The notes beneath the pieces are model-generated. The model did not search any database, was not told where the DNA came from, and was given only the letters and a program-made list of their open reading frames with translations. A DNA stretch of 64,000 nt from an uncultured Cellvibrionales bacterium (GTDB lineage: Bacteria > Pseudomonadota > Gammaproteobacteria > Pseudomonadales > Porticoccaceae). A program made the translations under genes and the position numbers. Shown piece by piece: positions 39,008 to 49,877 of this stretch; position 1 is the first letter of the stretch, and each line of letters opens with the position of its first letter. The stretch spans positions 37,171-101,170 of the forward strand of contig CAJWCO010000005.1 of assembly GCA_913031145.1 (NCBI GenBank). The letters run 5' to 3'.

Positions 39008-39622
39008 TAGCCGACATATCAAGAACCGTTGTGTCAGGATTTTTTGTTTGACCCGAATGTTTTTACGGCGCAGGCATTGATCGTTAGAGACAAGCATTTC
39101 GCGGGTTAGCTGTCAGTGCACAGGGTCGTCATTCGCGTTTACGAGGTCCCTCTTGAGCCGAGAGGGGGCATGCTCAAAAATCGTGGCGCGTAAACCTTTC
39201 TAAGGGGTGCTATTTGTCTGGGTTCTGGTAGAAACTGGTGGTTTCATGTCGGATTTTGACTGAGTCGATCAGACACCCACTTGTGGCGTCCGTGTCATCC
39301 TTAGCTGGGTTTGACTGTCCCTTTGTGGCGTCGTTGCGGACTTAAGCTGCTTAAGATGGCTGTTCAAGGCCCAGAAAAACGTGATGGGGCAGTGTAGGTA
39401 TTGACGACCTACATCCGGTTTTGAGGCGAGCCTCGTTCAGACTCCGCGCAAGCACAGAATATTTATTTTTTGTTTTTTTGGTTAGCTTTCCTGTCAGATG
39501 CCCGTCGCGTGTTAGACTCACATAAAGCAGCCATATGCGACGTTTATATTGATGTCGATACGGGCGAAGAGTGATAAAACGGGCGTTGTGCCAAAATTCA
39601 ATGGACCATGGAGGGAACCGGT
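39008..39622. other. 615-bp gene-free stretch with nested inverted repeats
   Basis: No coding region is evident on either strand between ssb and the peroxiredoxin gene. It contains several potential RNA structures. GTTTACG (39137-39143) pairs with CGTAAAC (39189-39195). Inside these lie two mutually exclusive hairpins, CCCTCT/AGAGGG (39148-39166) and TTGAGC/GCTCAA (39153-39177). Further on are TGTAGGT/ACCTACA (39393-39413) and GAGGC/GCCTC (39423-39434). A pair of short direct repeats is at 39255-39332. It may contain a small RNA or leader; none matches an RNA family I recognise. Confidence 0.45.
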
Positions 39623-40102
39623 ATGGCAATTCAAGTCGGCGACAAAATGCAAGACAGTTTTTTTACTGTTATGGGCTCGGAAGGTCCGCAACGGTTAACA
39701 ACCGACGCGTTATTTGCCGGTAAAAAAGTGGTATTGTTTGGTGTGCCAGGTGCGTTTACGCCGGGCTGCACGCTAGCGCACTTGCCGGGTTTTGTGGTGC
39801 ATGCTGATGCGATTAAAGAATATGGCGTGGATACCATAGCCTGCGTGTCGGTGAATGACGTTTTTGTAATGGCGGCGTGGGGGAAGGCCAGTAATGCTGA
39901 CGACGTGTTAATGTTAGCCGATGGCAATGGCGAGTTCGTTAACCTATTAGGTTTAGCACAAGATGCCAGTCAATGGGGTATGGGGATGCGAAGCCAACGT
40001 TTTTCTATGATTGTCGATAATGGGATCGTATCGCACCTCAATATCGACCCAGACGGTGTGGACAAGAGTAGCGCAGAAACTTTGCTGAAGCTCCTGCAGT
40101 AG
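39623..40102 (+). CDS. Peroxiredoxin (Prx5/AhpC-TSA redoxin family)
   Basis: Thiol peroxidase that reduces hydrogen or organic peroxides. The segment GVPGAFTPGCTLAHLPGF contains the peroxidatic Cys (about residue 49) in the T-P-G-C form of the Prx5 family; the expected Arg is in GMGMRSQRFSM. A second Cys at about residue 74 (IACVSVND) might be a resolving Cys or structural. I start at ATG 39623 because GGAGGG lies seven bases upstream, giving 159 residues. It converges with fabB and stands alone. Confidence 0.92.
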   Translation: MAIQVGDKMQDSFFTVMGSEGPQRLTTDALFAGKKVVLFGVPGAFTPGCTLAHLPGFVVHADAIKEYGVDTIACVSVNDVFVMAAWGKASNADDVLMLADGNGEFVNLLGLAQDASQWGMGMRSQRFSMIVDNGIVSHLNIDPDGVDKSSAETLLKLLQ

Positions 40103-40172
40103 GTTTCGCGTTACCTCAAAAACGCTTTGCCCCTTGCGTGGTCTGCAGCTACGGTAAGTGCGTGCGTCTGGA

Positions 40173-41387
40173 CTAGTGGTGATAACGCGATAGCACTAAT
40201 GTCGCGTTGGTTCCGCCAAAACCAAAGCTGTTAGACATAACCCGTTCAAGCTGCTGTATTTTGGGTTCGAGAACAATCGGCATGTCTGCAGCTACCGGGT
40301 CTAAGGTATCGATATTGCATGACGCCGCAACAAAACCTGCCTCCATCATCAGCAAACAGTAGATGGCTTCATGGGCCCCCGCAGCTCCCAACCCATGTCC
40401 TGAAAGCGATTTAGTTGAGCTAATTTGCGGACAGTCTGATTGAAATGTGTTGCGGATTGCAGCCAGTTCTGCTACATCGCCTACAGGCGTGCTGGTTCCA
40501 TGCGTGTTAATGTAGTCAATCGGTCCTGAGACCGTCTCCATGGCCATCTCCATAGAGCGCTGTGCGCCCTCACCCGACGGGGCGACCATGTCTGCACCAT
40601 CAGATGTGGCGCCATAGCCAGAGACTTCGGCAATAATGTTAGCACCCCGTGCTAGCGCGTGCTCCAATGACTCAACGACAACGCAGCCGGCCCCAGCGCC
40701 AGGCGCGAAACCATCGCGATCTGCATCATATGCTCGCGAGGCCACGGTTGGCGTGTCATTATATTTACTGGTTAAGGCACCCATGGCATCGAACATTCCC
40801 GCCATAGACCAGTGCATGTCCTCTGAGCCCCCGGCTAAAATAACGTCTTGCTTGCCCATCTGAATAAGTTCGACCGCATGGCCAATACAGTGTGCGCTGG
40901 TTGCGCAAGCCGATGCGATTGAATAGTTGACCCCCTTTATTTTGAAAGGAGTGGCTACGCACGCAGATACTGTGCTCGACATGATCTGCGTCACTCGGTA
41001 CGGACCGGCTCGCTTGATGCCTCGGTCTCGCATGACGTCGATAGTTTCAGTGAACATTTCTCCCGAAACGCCGCCTGAGCCCATGACGAGTCCAGTTCTG
41101 GGATTTGAAATCATCGCGTCTTCCAGGCCTGCATCAGCAATCGCGCGATCGGTTGAGATAAAGGCATAAGCCGCTGCGGGTCCCATAAAACGAAGGACTT
41201 TGCGATCAATATGGTCTCGAGGGTCAATGTCGAGTATCGCGCCGACATTGCAACGCAAGCCCATCTCGGCAAAATCGCTCCTAAAACCAATACCAGAGCG
41301 GCCCTCGCGCAGAGAGCGTGTAACCGATGTACGATCGTTTCCTAGACAGGACACGACACCCAATCCGGTAATGACTACTCGCTTCAT
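40173..41387 (-). CDS. fabB: 3-oxoacyl-[acyl-carrier-protein] synthase I
   Basis: Condensing enzyme that elongates fatty acids and is needed for the unsaturated branch. The nucleophile Cys lies in the segment [16 protein letters not shown], and the two catalytic His are in [11 protein letters not shown] and [13 protein letters not shown]. Length 404 residues (E. coli 406). It is downstream of fabA with a 42-bp gap, the fabAB operon seen in Pseudomonas; that pairing distinguishes it from FabF. Confidence 0.96.
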   Translation of the reverse strand: MKRVVITGLGVVSCLGNDRTSVTRSLREGRSGIGFRSDFAEMGLRCNVGAILDIDPRDHIDRKVLRFMGPAAAYAFISTDRAIADAGLEDAMISNPRTGLVMGSGGVSGEMFTETIDVMRDRGIKRAGPYRVTQIMSSTVSACVATPFKIKGVNYSIASACATSAHCIGHAVELIQMGKQDVILAGGSEDMHWSMAGMFDAMGALTSKYNDTPTVASRAYDADRDGFAPGAGAGCVVVESLEHALARGANIIAEVSGYGATSDGADMVAPSGEGAQRSMEMAMETVSGPIDYINTHGTSTPVGDVAELAAIRNTFQSDCPQISSTKSLSGHGLGAAGAHEAIYCLLMMEAGFVAASCNIDTLDPVAADMPIVLEPKIQQLERVMSNSFGFGGTNATLVLSRYHH

Positions 41388-41429
41388 ATGAGTCCTTAGT
41401 TCATTGTTACCCGAACGCTTAGCGCGTGG

Positions 41430-41951
41430 TTAAAAATTTTCTGTGTTTTCAAAGAGTCCTACTTTAAGGTCTTTAGCAGAATAGATCTCTCTACCATCAA
41501 CGTCTACAGAGCCGTCAGCAATGCCCATAACGAGCTTACGCTGGATTAATCGATTTAATGACAGGCGATATGTCACCGTTTTTGCGGTTGGTAAAACTTG
41601 ACCAAAGAACTTTACGGTCCCTGCACCGAGCGCACGACCACGACCGGCATTACCGTTCCACGCTAAGAAAAACCCGAGCAGTTGCCAGAGCGCATCTAGG
41701 CCCAGACAGCCCGGCATTACAGGATCCCCTTTGAAATGGCAGTCAAAAAACCAGAGCTTTGGATGAATGTCGATTTCAGCGACAATCTCCCCAAGACCAT
41801 TGACCCCGCCATGATTATTAATGTTGATTATCCGATCGATCATCAACATGTCTGGCGCAGGTAATTTTGCATTGTTGGGACCGAATAACTCGCCGCGGGT
41901 GGACGCAAAAAGTTCTTCTTTGCTGTATGACGCCTGTGGAGTAAAACTCAT
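41430..41951 (-). CDS. fabA: 3-hydroxydecanoyl-[acyl-carrier-protein] dehydratase/isomerase
   Basis: Introduces the double bond of unsaturated fatty acids (trans-2 to cis-3-decenoyl isomerisation). The 173 residues show the hotdog fold with the active-site His in [24 protein letters not shown] (Asp/Glu in the partner helix: LGLDALWQ). The start [12 protein letters not shown] matches FabA. It precedes fabB in the same direction and is divergent from ispB. Confidence 0.98.
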   Translation of the reverse strand: MSFTPQASYSKEELFASTRGELFGPNNAKLPAPDMLMIDRIININNHGGVNGLGEIVAEIDIHPKLWFFDCHFKGDPVMPGCLGLDALWQLLGFFLAWNGNAGRGRALGAGTVKFFGQVLPTAKTVTYRLSLNRLIQRKLVMGIADGSVDVDGREIYSAKDLKVGLFENTENF

Positions 41952-41984
41952 AAAAGCCTTTTTGATAAAAACCTATAGCACAAC

Positions 41985-42013
41985 ATCGTACCGAGTTCTT
42001 TGCAGAGCGGCAA
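41985..42013 (-). promoter_or_regulatory. Putative sigma-70 promoter for fabAB
   Basis: Read on the minus strand, TTGCCG (42013-42008) and TACGAT (41990-41985) are 17 bp apart, about 35 bases upstream of the fabA ATG. The hexamers match consensus at 4 of 6 positions each. No clear FadR or FabR operator was recognised in the gap. Confidence 0.4.
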
Positions 42014-42088
42014 CTTTTATACCCCTGCGCCCAATCCATCGTTGCTAATAGCATAGGTCACAAAGGAAGCGAGGAGAGAGATTTTTTA

Positions 42089-43108
42089 TTGACACTCAAG
42101 CGGCCTCTGCCTAGCATGAACGTCCCTGCTAACTTAGAGATCAGTCGGTCCTTGATGACGCCTTTCCACAACTCGGTCGCCCAAGAATTTTCCGCGGTTA
42201 ATACGCTCATAGTCAAGCGTCTCAATTCAAACGTAGATCTGGTGGAGAGCATTGGCCATCATATTATTGATGCGGGAGGAAAACGGCTGCGTCCTCTGTT
42301 AGTAATTTTGAGTGCAATGGCCAACGGATATCGAGGTGATCAGCATATTTCTGCGGCTGCCGTTATTGAGTTTATTCACACAGCGACGCTTTTGCATGAC
42401 GATGTGGTGGATGTTTCAACATTGCGCCGAGGTCGACTAACGGCAAACAGCCAATGGGGGAATGCCTCGAGCGTGTTAGTGGGCGACTTTTTGTATTCTA
42501 GAGCGTTTCAGATGCTGGTCGAGATCGGTGATCTATCGATTATGAGGATTGTTGCTGATGCCAGCAATCTAATCTCTGAGGGGGAAGTGCAACAGCTATC
42601 AAATGCGGGTAATCCCGATATCACTCAGACCGTCTATAATGATGTTATCTACAAAAAAACTGCGGTTTTGTATGAGGCCGCTGCTCGCATTGGTGCGGTC
42701 ATTGCGAACCAAGATTCAAATGCGATGGCTAATTTCGGTAGGCATTTGGGTATGGCGTTTCAGATCACTGATGATGTAATGGATTATCATGGGAATGTAG
42801 GAAATATAGGCAAAAATATTGGAGCAGATTTGAGCGAGGGTAAGATGACATTGCCCCTGATCTATGCGAGGGACCGTGGTAAAGTCGAAGATGTAGAGCT
42901 GATACGGAATGCGATTAAAGGGCGACAAAAAGAGCAATTTTTACCTGTCCGCGCGTTAATCGAAGCGTCTGGGGGGCTAGATTTTGCGACCCAAATTGCG
43001 CGGGAAGCAGTCGTTAGTGCGAGCCGAGCCATCGCGGACCTGCCCAATAATGCCTACACTGAAGCGCTGCTAGCTTTAGCTGAGTATTCGGTTTCCAGGG
43101 TAAAATAG
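42089..43108 (+). CDS. ispB: Polyprenyl (octaprenyl-type) diphosphate synthase
   Basis: Trans-prenyl transferase that makes the ubiquinone side chain. Both Asp-rich motifs are present: LLHDDVVDVS (FARM) and ITDDVMDY (SARM), with GGKRLRP early and a long helical fold after. The start is uncertain. TTG 42089 (339 residues) has an AGGAGAGAG tract upstream; ATG 42116 and ATG 42155 have weaker sites, although 42155 gives a length (317) closest to E. coli IspB (323). Chain length of the product cannot be read from the sequence. It is divergent from fabA and not beside rplU-rpmA. Confidence 0.92.
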   Translation: MTLKRPLPSMNVPANLEISRSLMTPFHNSVAQEFSAVNTLIVKRLNSNVDLVESIGHHIIDAGGKRLRPLLVILSAMANGYRGDQHISAAAVIEFIHTATLLHDDVVDVSTLRRGRLTANSQWGNASSVLVGDFLYSRAFQMLVEIGDLSIMRIVADASNLISEGEVQQLSNAGNPDITQTVYNDVIYKKTAVLYEAAARIGAVIANQDSNAMANFGRHLGMAFQITDDVMDYHGNVGNIGKNIGADLSEGKMTLPLIYARDRGKVEDVELIRNAIKGRQKEQFLPVRALIEASGGLDFATQIAREAVVSASRAIADLPNNAYTEALLALAEYSVSRVK

Positions 43109-43223
43109 TGGGTGAGTAAATACTTGTTGCTCTGTATTTTGGAGCACGCAGGGGCGCAACGAACCGCGTGATTACGCAGATGTGTTACATTGGCAAAAGC
43201 CTAGAAGCAGGGGATAATAATTT

Positions 43224-44807
43224 ATGACTAATACGTTAACGATTGGAACGCCCAAAGAACGACACTCGGGTGAGAACCGGGTCGCTTTGACGCCGGAAAG
43301 TGCCAATGCTCTCCAGAAACTCGGTTACAAGTGTTTAGTAGAAGCGGGAGCTGGCGTTGCCGCAGGGTATACGGATGAAAGTTTTCGTGCGGCGGGTGTT
43401 GACGTGGTTGCAACAGCGGAGGAGCTTTGGGACAGCGCGCATTTGATCACCAAAGTCCGTCCTCCAACTGACGCTGAAGCGAGTTTGTTGACCGCGGAAA
43501 AAACGTTAATTTCGTTTTTTTATCCGGCGCAAAATGACTCTCAAATGAGTAAAATAGCCGAGCAGGGTGCCACTGTGATCGCGATGGACATGGTGCCGCG
43601 TATTTCTCGAGCACAAAAAATGGATGCCTTGAGTTCTATGGCAAACATAGCCGGGTATCGCGCAGTTATTGAGGCGGGCAATCATTTTGGACGGTTTTTT
43701 ACCGGCCAAATCACAGCTGCGGGTAAGGTACCCCCCGCGAAGGTACTCGTGATTGGCGCGGGTGTGGCTGGGCTTGCGGCAATTGGAACCGCGACATCCT
43801 TGGGAGCGATCACCTACGCCTTTGATGTTCGTCCTGAAGTAGCAGAGCAGATTACCTCCATGGGCGCTGAATTTGTTTACCTCGACTTTGAAGAAACACA
43901 ACAAGATGGAGCTTCAACAGGGGGTTATGCAGCGCCGTCTAGTCCTGAATTTCGCGAGAAGCAACTCGAAAAATTCCGCCAATTAGCGCCAGAGATCGAC
44001 ATGGTGATCTCGACCGCGCTGATCCCTGGGCGAGATGCGCCCAAGCTATGGCTAGCTGATATGGTGGGCGCGATGAAACCCGGTTCAGTAATCATCGACC
44101 TAGCGGCAGAGCGCGGCGGGAACTGCGACTTAACCGTTACAGATGAAAAAGTGGTTTCTGACAACGGAGTCACGATTGTCGGGTATACAGACTTCCCTAG
44201 CCGCATGGCAGCGCAATCTTCAGCGCTCTACGCATCCAATGTTCGCCATATGGTCGCCGACCTAACGCCTGATAAAGACGGTAAAGTCGCGCATGACATG
44301 GGCGATGATGTGATTAGAAGTTCGACTGTGACCTATCAAGGCGAAGTGACTTTCCCACCGCCGCCCCTCAAGGTGCAGGCCATTGCAGCTCAAAAGAAGC
44401 CGCCAGAAAAAGCGTTGACCCCTGAAGAAAAGCGCGAGGCAGAGCGCGCAGCCTTTCAAACTGCGACGCGTCAGCAGGTCGGGTTGATATCGCTGGGAAG
44501 TCTGTTCGTGATCCTGTTAGGTGTCTATGCCCCTGCGAGTTTTATGCAGCACTTTATCGTTTTTGTTCTTGCCTGTTTTATCGGCTTCCAGGTTATTTGG
44601 AATGTCAGTCATGCGCTACATACGCCGCTGATGGCAATTACGAATGCCGTGTCGGGTATAATAATAATCGGTGCATTGTTGCAAGTGGGGTCCGCAAATG
44701 GGCTCGTCATTGTGCTGGCAGCCATTTCCATTTTAATCGCGAGTATTAATATCGTCGGCGGTTTTATGGTGACAAAACGCATGTTGGCGATGTTTCAAAA
44801 ATCATAA
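43224..44807 (+). CDS. pntA: NAD(P) transhydrogenase subunit alpha
   Basis: Proton-translocating transhydrogenase subunit that moves hydride between NADH and NADP to supply NADPH. The 527 residues contain the NAD-binding domain I, of the alanine-dehydrogenase fold ([17 protein letters not shown], dinucleotide motif [13 protein letters not shown] at about residue 175), and from about residue 415 four membrane helices of domain II. It is a single-chain alpha as in E. coli (510), not the split pntAA/pntAB form. pntB follows after 14 bp. Confidence 0.97.
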   Translation: MTNTLTIGTPKERHSGENRVALTPESANALQKLGYKCLVEAGAGVAAGYTDESFRAAGVDVVATAEELWDSAHLITKVRPPTDAEASLLTAEKTLISFFYPAQNDSQMSKIAEQGATVIAMDMVPRISRAQKMDALSSMANIAGYRAVIEAGNHFGRFFTGQITAAGKVPPAKVLVIGAGVAGLAAIGTATSLGAITYAFDVRPEVAEQITSMGAEFVYLDFEETQQDGASTGGYAAPSSPEFREKQLEKFRQLAPEIDMVISTALIPGRDAPKLWLADMVGAMKPGSVIIDLAAERGGNCDLTVTDEKVVSDNGVTIVGYTDFPSRMAAQSSALYASNVRHMVADLTPDKDGKVAHDMGDDVIRSSTVTYQGEVTFPPPPLKVQAIAAQKKPPEKALTPEEKREAERAAFQTATRQQVGLISLGSLFVILLGVYAPASFMQHFIVFVLACFIGFQVIWNVSHALHTPLMAITNAVSGIIIIGALLQVGSANGLVIVLAAISILIASINIVGGFMVTKRMLAMFQKS

Positions 44808-44821
44808 TTTAAGGGAATATC

Positions 44822-46270
44822 ATGAGTCTTGGGATTGTTTCAGCAGCATACATCGTAGCCTCGGTTTTATTTATCCTCGCATTGGGGGGGCTGAGTAACC
44901 AAGAAAGCGCTAAACGCGCGGTTTGGTATGGCATCATCGGTATGAGTGTAGCTGTTTTTGCCACATTTACAGGGCCCGGCATGGATCATCATTTGCTCAT
45001 CATCGTGATGGTTTCCGCGGGTTCAGTGATTGGCTATGTGGTGGCCCGCCGAGTAGAGATGACCGAGATGCCGCAGTTGGTTGCGGCGCTCCATTCGTTT
45101 GTCGGATTGGCGGCTGTTTTTATTGGTCTGAATGCAGACTTTGAATTGACTACAGTCAACACGTTGAAGAGCACTGGGGTGGCGCTGGCCGATGCCGATC
45201 TTACGGGTTTTGGCAAGAGCTTGTTTAAAAAGACTGCGATTGAAATTAGTATTCTAAAAATTGAAGTGCTTTTGGGCATTTTTATCGGGGCCATTACTTT
45301 TACTGGGTCACTGGTGGCGTTCGGGAAACTCGCTGGTTCCCTGGATGGAAAACCCTTTAAATTGCCCGGTGGGCACGCAATCAATATAGGGGCTGTTGTC
45401 CTCTGTTGTGTGATGGGTTTTATGTATCTACAAGGTGCTGGCGTATGGACGATTGTTACGGTTGCTATTGTCTCGGGTTTGATCGGTTGGCACCTGATTA
45501 TGGGTATCGGGGGTGCGGACATGCCCGTCGTAGTCTCTATGCTGAACTCTTATTCGGGATGGGCTGCCGCTGCGATTGGCTTTACGTTAGAAAACGATTT
45601 GCTGATCGTTACGGGTGCACTCGTCGGGTCTTCAGGCGCTATTTTGAGCTACATTATGTGCAAAGCTATGAATCGGCATTTTGTCAGTGTGATACTGGGT
45701 GGATTTGGGGGTGTTACGCAGTCGCAGATGGTGGTTGAGGGTGAACAAATTGCGATAGAAGCGGATGGCGTTGCGGCTGCATTAGACGATGCCGACAGTA
45801 TCGTGATTATTCCGGGTTACGGCATGGCCGTTGCACAGGCGCAGCAGGCGGTCAGTGAACTCACCAAAAGGCTTCGTGATCAAGGTAAGATTGTGCGCTT
45901 TGCTATTCATCCGGTTGCAGGTCGCTTGCCGGGTCATATGAACGTTCTTTTGGCGGAAGCACGTGTGCCGTACGACATCGTTTTTGAGATGGATGAAATC
46001 AATGATGACTTTCCCAATACCGATGTTGCCATTGTGATTGGCTCAAATGACATCGTTAATCCTGCAGCACAAGACGATCCTAACAGTCCAATTGCTGGGA
46101 TGCCGGTTTTGGAATGCTGGAAAGCCAAACAGGTTTTTGTCTCCAAGCGTGGTCAAGGGACTGGCTATTCGGGCATAGAAAATCCGCTCTTTTTCAAAGA
46201 GAATACGCGCATGTTTTACGGTGATGCAAAAGCTTCACTCAACAAATTACTCGGTATGATAAAACAATAA
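44822..46270 (+). CDS. pntB: NAD(P) transhydrogenase subunit beta
   Basis: Membrane and NADP(H)-binding subunit of the transhydrogenase. About nine helices span residues 1-260, then comes the soluble domain III with the NADP motif [13 protein letters not shown], the segment [22 protein letters not shown], and [22 protein letters not shown]. The 482 residues compare with 462 in E. coli; the extra residues lie in the early membrane part (around [13 protein letters not shown]). It forms an operon with pntA. Confidence 0.97.
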   Translation: MSLGIVSAAYIVASVLFILALGGLSNQESAKRAVWYGIIGMSVAVFATFTGPGMDHHLLIIVMVSAGSVIGYVVARRVEMTEMPQLVAALHSFVGLAAVFIGLNADFELTTVNTLKSTGVALADADLTGFGKSLFKKTAIEISILKIEVLLGIFIGAITFTGSLVAFGKLAGSLDGKPFKLPGGHAINIGAVVLCCVMGFMYLQGAGVWTIVTVAIVSGLIGWHLIMGIGGADMPVVVSMLNSYSGWAAAAIGFTLENDLLIVTGALVGSSGAILSYIMCKAMNRHFVSVILGGFGGVTQSQMVVEGEQIAIEADGVAAALDDADSIVIIPGYGMAVAQAQQAVSELTKRLRDQGKIVRFAIHPVAGRLPGHMNVLLAEARVPYDIVFEMDEINDDFPNTDVAIVIGSNDIVNPAAQDDPNSPIAGMPVLECWKAKQVFVSKRGQGTGYSGIENPLFFKENTRMFYGDAKASLNKLLGMIKQ

Positions 46271-46788
46271 CTGTTTGAGCCTTGTTGGGTTTGCTCTGAG
46301 AGCGTGTCAATCAAAAATGTGACGTTATACTGCCCTCTGCCGGTGGCCTGCGACTGCACGCAAACGATAAGCGTGCGCTAATTGTGGCGCTCTAAGGTAG
46401 CCATAAAATAGTCTCAGGGCGTGCAGCAAGTTTTCAATTTACGATAACGCCGGTTTTGATGTGGCGCCAAGGGTTTTTGTGAACCCTTGGGGTGTTACTC
46501 GGTCATTCCCCACGCTCAACGCAGCGAGCCTTCTCTGTCAAACGAGGCGGGTACAGCGGCCATGTGATGTCGCACTTGGATGTGTGTTTGATCTCAAGCT
46601 CAAAGTGTAAGCGGCGTATGACACGTCTGTCACTCTGACTCAATAAAACTGATTCCCCGATGAGCTTTTGGACGCGCATCGCGCATGGCAGGGTGCGATA
46701 GCGTGGGTCCACCGATAGTTCAGTTGAAAACCGCTCATCGGAACCCCATATTTTACACTAGTGGCGTAATTTTTTATTGGAGTATGCG
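46271..46788. other. 518-bp gap between pntB and clpB with a perfect hairpin
   Basis: No recognised gene. A perfect 9-bp inverted repeat, CCAAGGGTT and AACCCTTGG with a six-base loop, lies at 46467-46490; no T run follows, so it is not a standard terminator on the plus strand. A minus-strand frame between 46503 and 46757 reads through about 84 sense codons with balanced composition but has no homologue I recognise. The clpB heat-shock promoter occupies the last 70 bp. Confidence 0.5.
46723..46751 (+). promoter_or_regulatory. Sigma-32 (heat-shock) promoter of clpB
   Basis: GTTGAAA (46723-46729) and CCCCATAT (46744-46751) are 14 bp apart, matching the RpoH consensus CTTGAAA-N(11-16)-CCCCATnT at all but the first base. 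Transcription would begin near 46758, about 30 bases before the clpB ATG. In E. coli clpB is a member of the RpoH regulon. Confidence 0.85.
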
Positions 46789-49374
46789 ATGCGAGCAGAT
46801 AAATTAACTCATCAATTGCAGAGTGCGGTGGCTGATGCCCAATCATTAGCGGTTGGCAAAGATCATGCCGCTGTTGAGACGCTTCATGTAATGTTGGCAC
46901 TTTTAAGTCAAAATGGGGGAAGTGTTCGACCGATCCTTAATCGCGCGGGGTACGATATTCTTGGGCTTCAAACAGAGCTTAACCTACAACTTGACACGTT
47001 GGCGAAGATTGGAAAGCCAACCGGCGATGTCAATCTTTCGAGCGAGCTCCTAAGGACATTTAATTTGTGCGATCGCAACGCGCAAGAGAAAAATGATCAA
47101 TTTATTTCAAGTGAAATATTTCTAGCGACTGTTTTTGACGACAAAGGGCCTCTAGGCCGCACACTGACACGTTTTGGTGATCGAGTCAGGGTTCTGGGAG
47201 CGATTGACGCGGTTCGGGGGGGAGAGCCGGTGACTGAGCCTGATGCAGAAACTAAGCGTGAAGCGCTAAACCGCTTTACGGTTGACCTGACGGCACGTGC
47301 AGCCGAGGGCCAGTTAGATCCCGTGATTGGCCGCGATGATGAGATCAGGCGAACCATTCAAGTGCTTCAGCGCCGCACAAAAAACAACCCCGTTTTGATT
47401 GGGCAGCCGGGTGTAGGAAAAACAGCAATTGTCGAGGGCCTTGCTCAAAGAATTATTAATGGCGAGGTCCCAGAGGGTTTGAAGGGTAAGAAAGTTCTAT
47501 CTTTAGATCTTGGGCTGTTGCTGGCGGGTACGAAATTTAGGGGCGAGTTTGAGGAGCGTCTGAAGTCTGTGTTAGCTGAGTTGGCAAAACAGGATGGTCA
47601 AATCATTCTTTTTATTGATGAAATGCATACTATGGTGGGCGCCGGTAAAGCGGACGGAGCCTTAGACGTTGGAAACATGCTAAAACCTGCGCTGTCGCGT
47701 GGTGAGTTGCATTGTGTAGGTGCTACCACCTTGGATGAGTACCGGCAGCATATTGAAAAAGATGCTGCGTTGGAGAGGCGGTTTCAAAAAATATTGGTGG
47801 ATGAACCCACAGCGGAGGACACTATCGCTATTTTACGGGGGCTAAAAGAACGTTATGAAGTTCATCATGGTGTCGACATCACTGATACCGCCATTATCGC
47901 TGCCACCCAGCTATCGCAGCGCTACATTAGTGATCGTCAGTTGCCAGACAAAGCAATCGATTTGATCGACGAGGCGGGTAGTCGCATTCGTATGGAGATC
48001 GATTCGAAACCTGAGGTTATGGATCGACTGGATCGGCGTATTATTCAGCTTAAAATCGAGCGTGAAGCGCTCGGGAAAGAAAGGGATGAAGCCTCGCGAC
48101 AGCGACTGCAAAAGTTACGTGATGATCTGACGCAATTAGAGCGGCAATATGCCGACTTCGACGAGGTGTGGAAAGCTGAGAAAGCATCAGTACAAGACGC
48201 CGTGCACATTAAAAGTCAATTAGAACAAGCGCGCATCGACCTTGAAATGGCTCACAGGGCAGGAAATTTAGAGAAAATGGCGCAAATCCAATACAGCGTA
48301 ATTCCCGATTTAGAGAAGCGTCTTGTCAGCGCTAGCGAACAGGAACAGTCGGAAAAGACGCTACTCAAAAACCGTGTAACCGACGAGGAAATTGCAGAAG
48401 TCGTGTCTCGATGGACAGGCATTCCTGTCGCTAAAATGTTGGATGGTGAGCGTCTGAAGTTAGTGGGTATGGAAGCCCATCTCGAGCGACGGGTCATCGG
48501 GCAACCTGAGGCTGTGGGCGCTGTAGCCAATGCGGTCCGACGCACGCGCGCAGGCCTGTCAGACCCCGATAGGCCGAATGCCTCTTTTTTGTTTTTGGGC
48601 CCGACCGGTGTCGGTAAAACAGAACTGTGTAAAACCTTAGCAGAGTTCCTCTTTGATAGTGAGCGAGCGATGGTGCGTATTGATATGTCCGAATTCATGG
48701 AAAAGCACTCGGTCGCGCGCCTTGTGGGTGCGCCGCCTGGCTATGTGGGCTACGAAGAGGGCGGTTATCTGACGGAAGCGGTGCGCCGTCGACCCTATTC
48801 GGTTCTGTTACTGGACGAGGTAGAAAAGGCCCATGCAGATGTGTTTAATCTTTTATTACAAGTACTCGATGATGGCCGTTTGACGGATAGCCAAGGACGC
48901 ACGGTTGATTTTAAAAATACTGTGGTGGTGATGACCTCCAATTTGGGTTCTGACGTGATACAAGTGCTCGACGAGGCGTCGGATTACGCGGCTATGAAGT
49001 CCACGGTGATGGACGTCGTGGCCCAGCATTTCCGGCCTGAATTCATTAATAGAATTGACGAGTCTGTTGTATTTCATCCTTTGCAACGCGATGCGCTAAG
49101 GGGAATTGCCGATATTCAATTAGCGCGACTGGCACGCCGTTTACTCGATCGAGGCCTTACGCTTGAGCTGTCGACTGATGTGTTGGATCGTGTGTTAGAA
49201 GCAGGATACGACCCAATGTACGGAGCGCGTCCACTGAAGCGCGTGTTGCAACAAATGGTGGAAAACCCGCTTGCACGTCTCATTCTAGAGGGGCATGCCC
49301 CCCCCGGATCTGTGATTACGAGTCGTATGGAAGATGGCATAGCTGTCTTTTCTAGTAGCACGGTATCGCCTTAG
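46789..49374 (+). CDS. clpB: ATP-dependent chaperone ClpB (disaggregase)
   Basis: Hexameric AAA+ protein that rescues aggregated proteins with DnaK. Domains in order: N-terminal Clp-N repeat domain (about 1-145); AAA-1 with Walker [14 protein letters not shown]; the coiled-coil M domain (about 405-525) that separates ClpB from ClpA/C; and AAA-2 with [13 protein letters not shown], pore loop GYVGYEEGG and arginine finger region. ATG 46789 has TTGGAG six bases upstream and gives 861 residues (E. coli 857). A sigma-32 promoter lies just upstream. Its stop overlaps that of the convergent unknown gene. Confidence 0.98.
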   Translation: MRADKLTHQLQSAVADAQSLAVGKDHAAVETLHVMLALLSQNGGSVRPILNRAGYDILGLQTELNLQLDTLAKIGKPTGDVNLSSELLRTFNLCDRNAQEKNDQFISSEIFLATVFDDKGPLGRTLTRFGDRVRVLGAIDAVRGGEPVTEPDAETKREALNRFTVDLTARAAEGQLDPVIGRDDEIRRTIQVLQRRTKNNPVLIGQPGVGKTAIVEGLAQRIINGEVPEGLKGKKVLSLDLGLLLAGTKFRGEFEERLKSVLAELAKQDGQIILFIDEMHTMVGAGKADGALDVGNMLKPALSRGELHCVGATTLDEYRQHIEKDAALERRFQKILVDEPTAEDTIAILRGLKERYEVHHGVDITDTAIIAATQLSQRYISDRQLPDKAIDLIDEAGSRIRMEIDSKPEVMDRLDRRIIQLKIEREALGKERDEASRQRLQKLRDDLTQLERQYADFDEVWKAEKASVQDAVHIKSQLEQARIDLEMAHRAGNLEKMAQIQYSVIPDLEKRLVSASEQEQSEKTLLKNRVTDEEIAEVVSRWTGIPVAKMLDGERLKLVGMEAHLERRVIGQPEAVGAVANAVRRTRAGLSDPDRPNASFLFLGPTGVGKTELCKTLAEFLFDSERAMVRIDMSEFMEKHSVARLVGAPPGYVGYEEGGYLTEAVRRRPYSVLLLDEVEKAHADVFNLLLQVLDDGRLTDSQGRTVDFKNTVVVMTSNLGSDVIQVLDEASDYAAMKSTVMDVVAQHFRPEFINRIDESVVFHPLQRDALRGIADIQLARLARRLLDRGLTLELSTDVLDRVLEAGYDPMYGARPLKRVLQQMVENPLARLILEGHAPPGSVITSRMEDGIAVFSSSTVSP

Positions 49375-49877
49375 GGGGCCTGTTTTGACCTGTCGGATGA
49401 CGCGTCAAACTGGTCGGGGTCAACAAAAATAAGTCGAACCACTAGGCAATCATCGCACGGCAGTACGGCCACCATGAGTACATTAAGCACGGATTCGATA
49501 CGAATCCCTGCGGGGATATTAAAAACTAGCTCACCGCTTTGGGGGTTTGATAAAGCGTGTAATTTAAGGAGTTGTGGATCGTTTTCCACTTCAGAGCTGA
49601 ATTTTTGTAACAAAATATCAATGGCAGACGATAAATGGAAATAGCTTAGGGTTCCTCGGTATTCACTATGATCCAGCTGCAAATAGATGGGGATGGCAGC
49701 GTCTGTGTGCTCTGACTTCAGCTGACCCGCCGCGACTCTCTGACCCTCTTTTAGATCATCATAGAGCTTTTCTACCTGCTCTTCTGATTGTCTTTGAAAT
49801 CCGGCGACAAGCAGGTTTGCACTCAGGTTAAACAGTTTAGGCAGGTCAATAGTCACATCATTTTTGTCAGGTTTCAT
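49371..49877 (-). CDS. Uncharacterised protein translationally coupled to purC
   Basis: A 168-residue soluble, acidic protein that I do not recognise. It has no signal peptide, membrane helix or cysteine cluster (one CDDC near residue 143). The N-terminal third looks helical ([27 protein letters not shown]), the rest mixed, with strand-like segments ([24 protein letters not shown]). The ATG overlaps the purC stop by four bases (ATGA), so it is probably translated with purC; its stop overlaps the convergent clpB stop (TTAG). Codon use resembles that of its neighbours, so it looks like a real gene. Confidence 0.75.
   Translation of the reverse strand: MKPDKNDVTIDLPKLFNLSANLLVAGFQRQSEEQVEKLYDDLKEGQRVAAGQLKSEHTDAAIPIYLQLDHSEYRGTLSYFHLSSAIDILLQKFSSEVENDPQLLKLHALSNPQSGELVFNIPAGIRIESVLNVLMVAVLPCDDCLVVRLIFVDPDQFDASSDRSKQAP

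Noticed and set aside
40636..40863. Open frames antisense to fabB (also 40927-41169, 41200-41391)
   Set aside because: Mirror frames of a highly biased housekeeping gene; no start signals or motifs.
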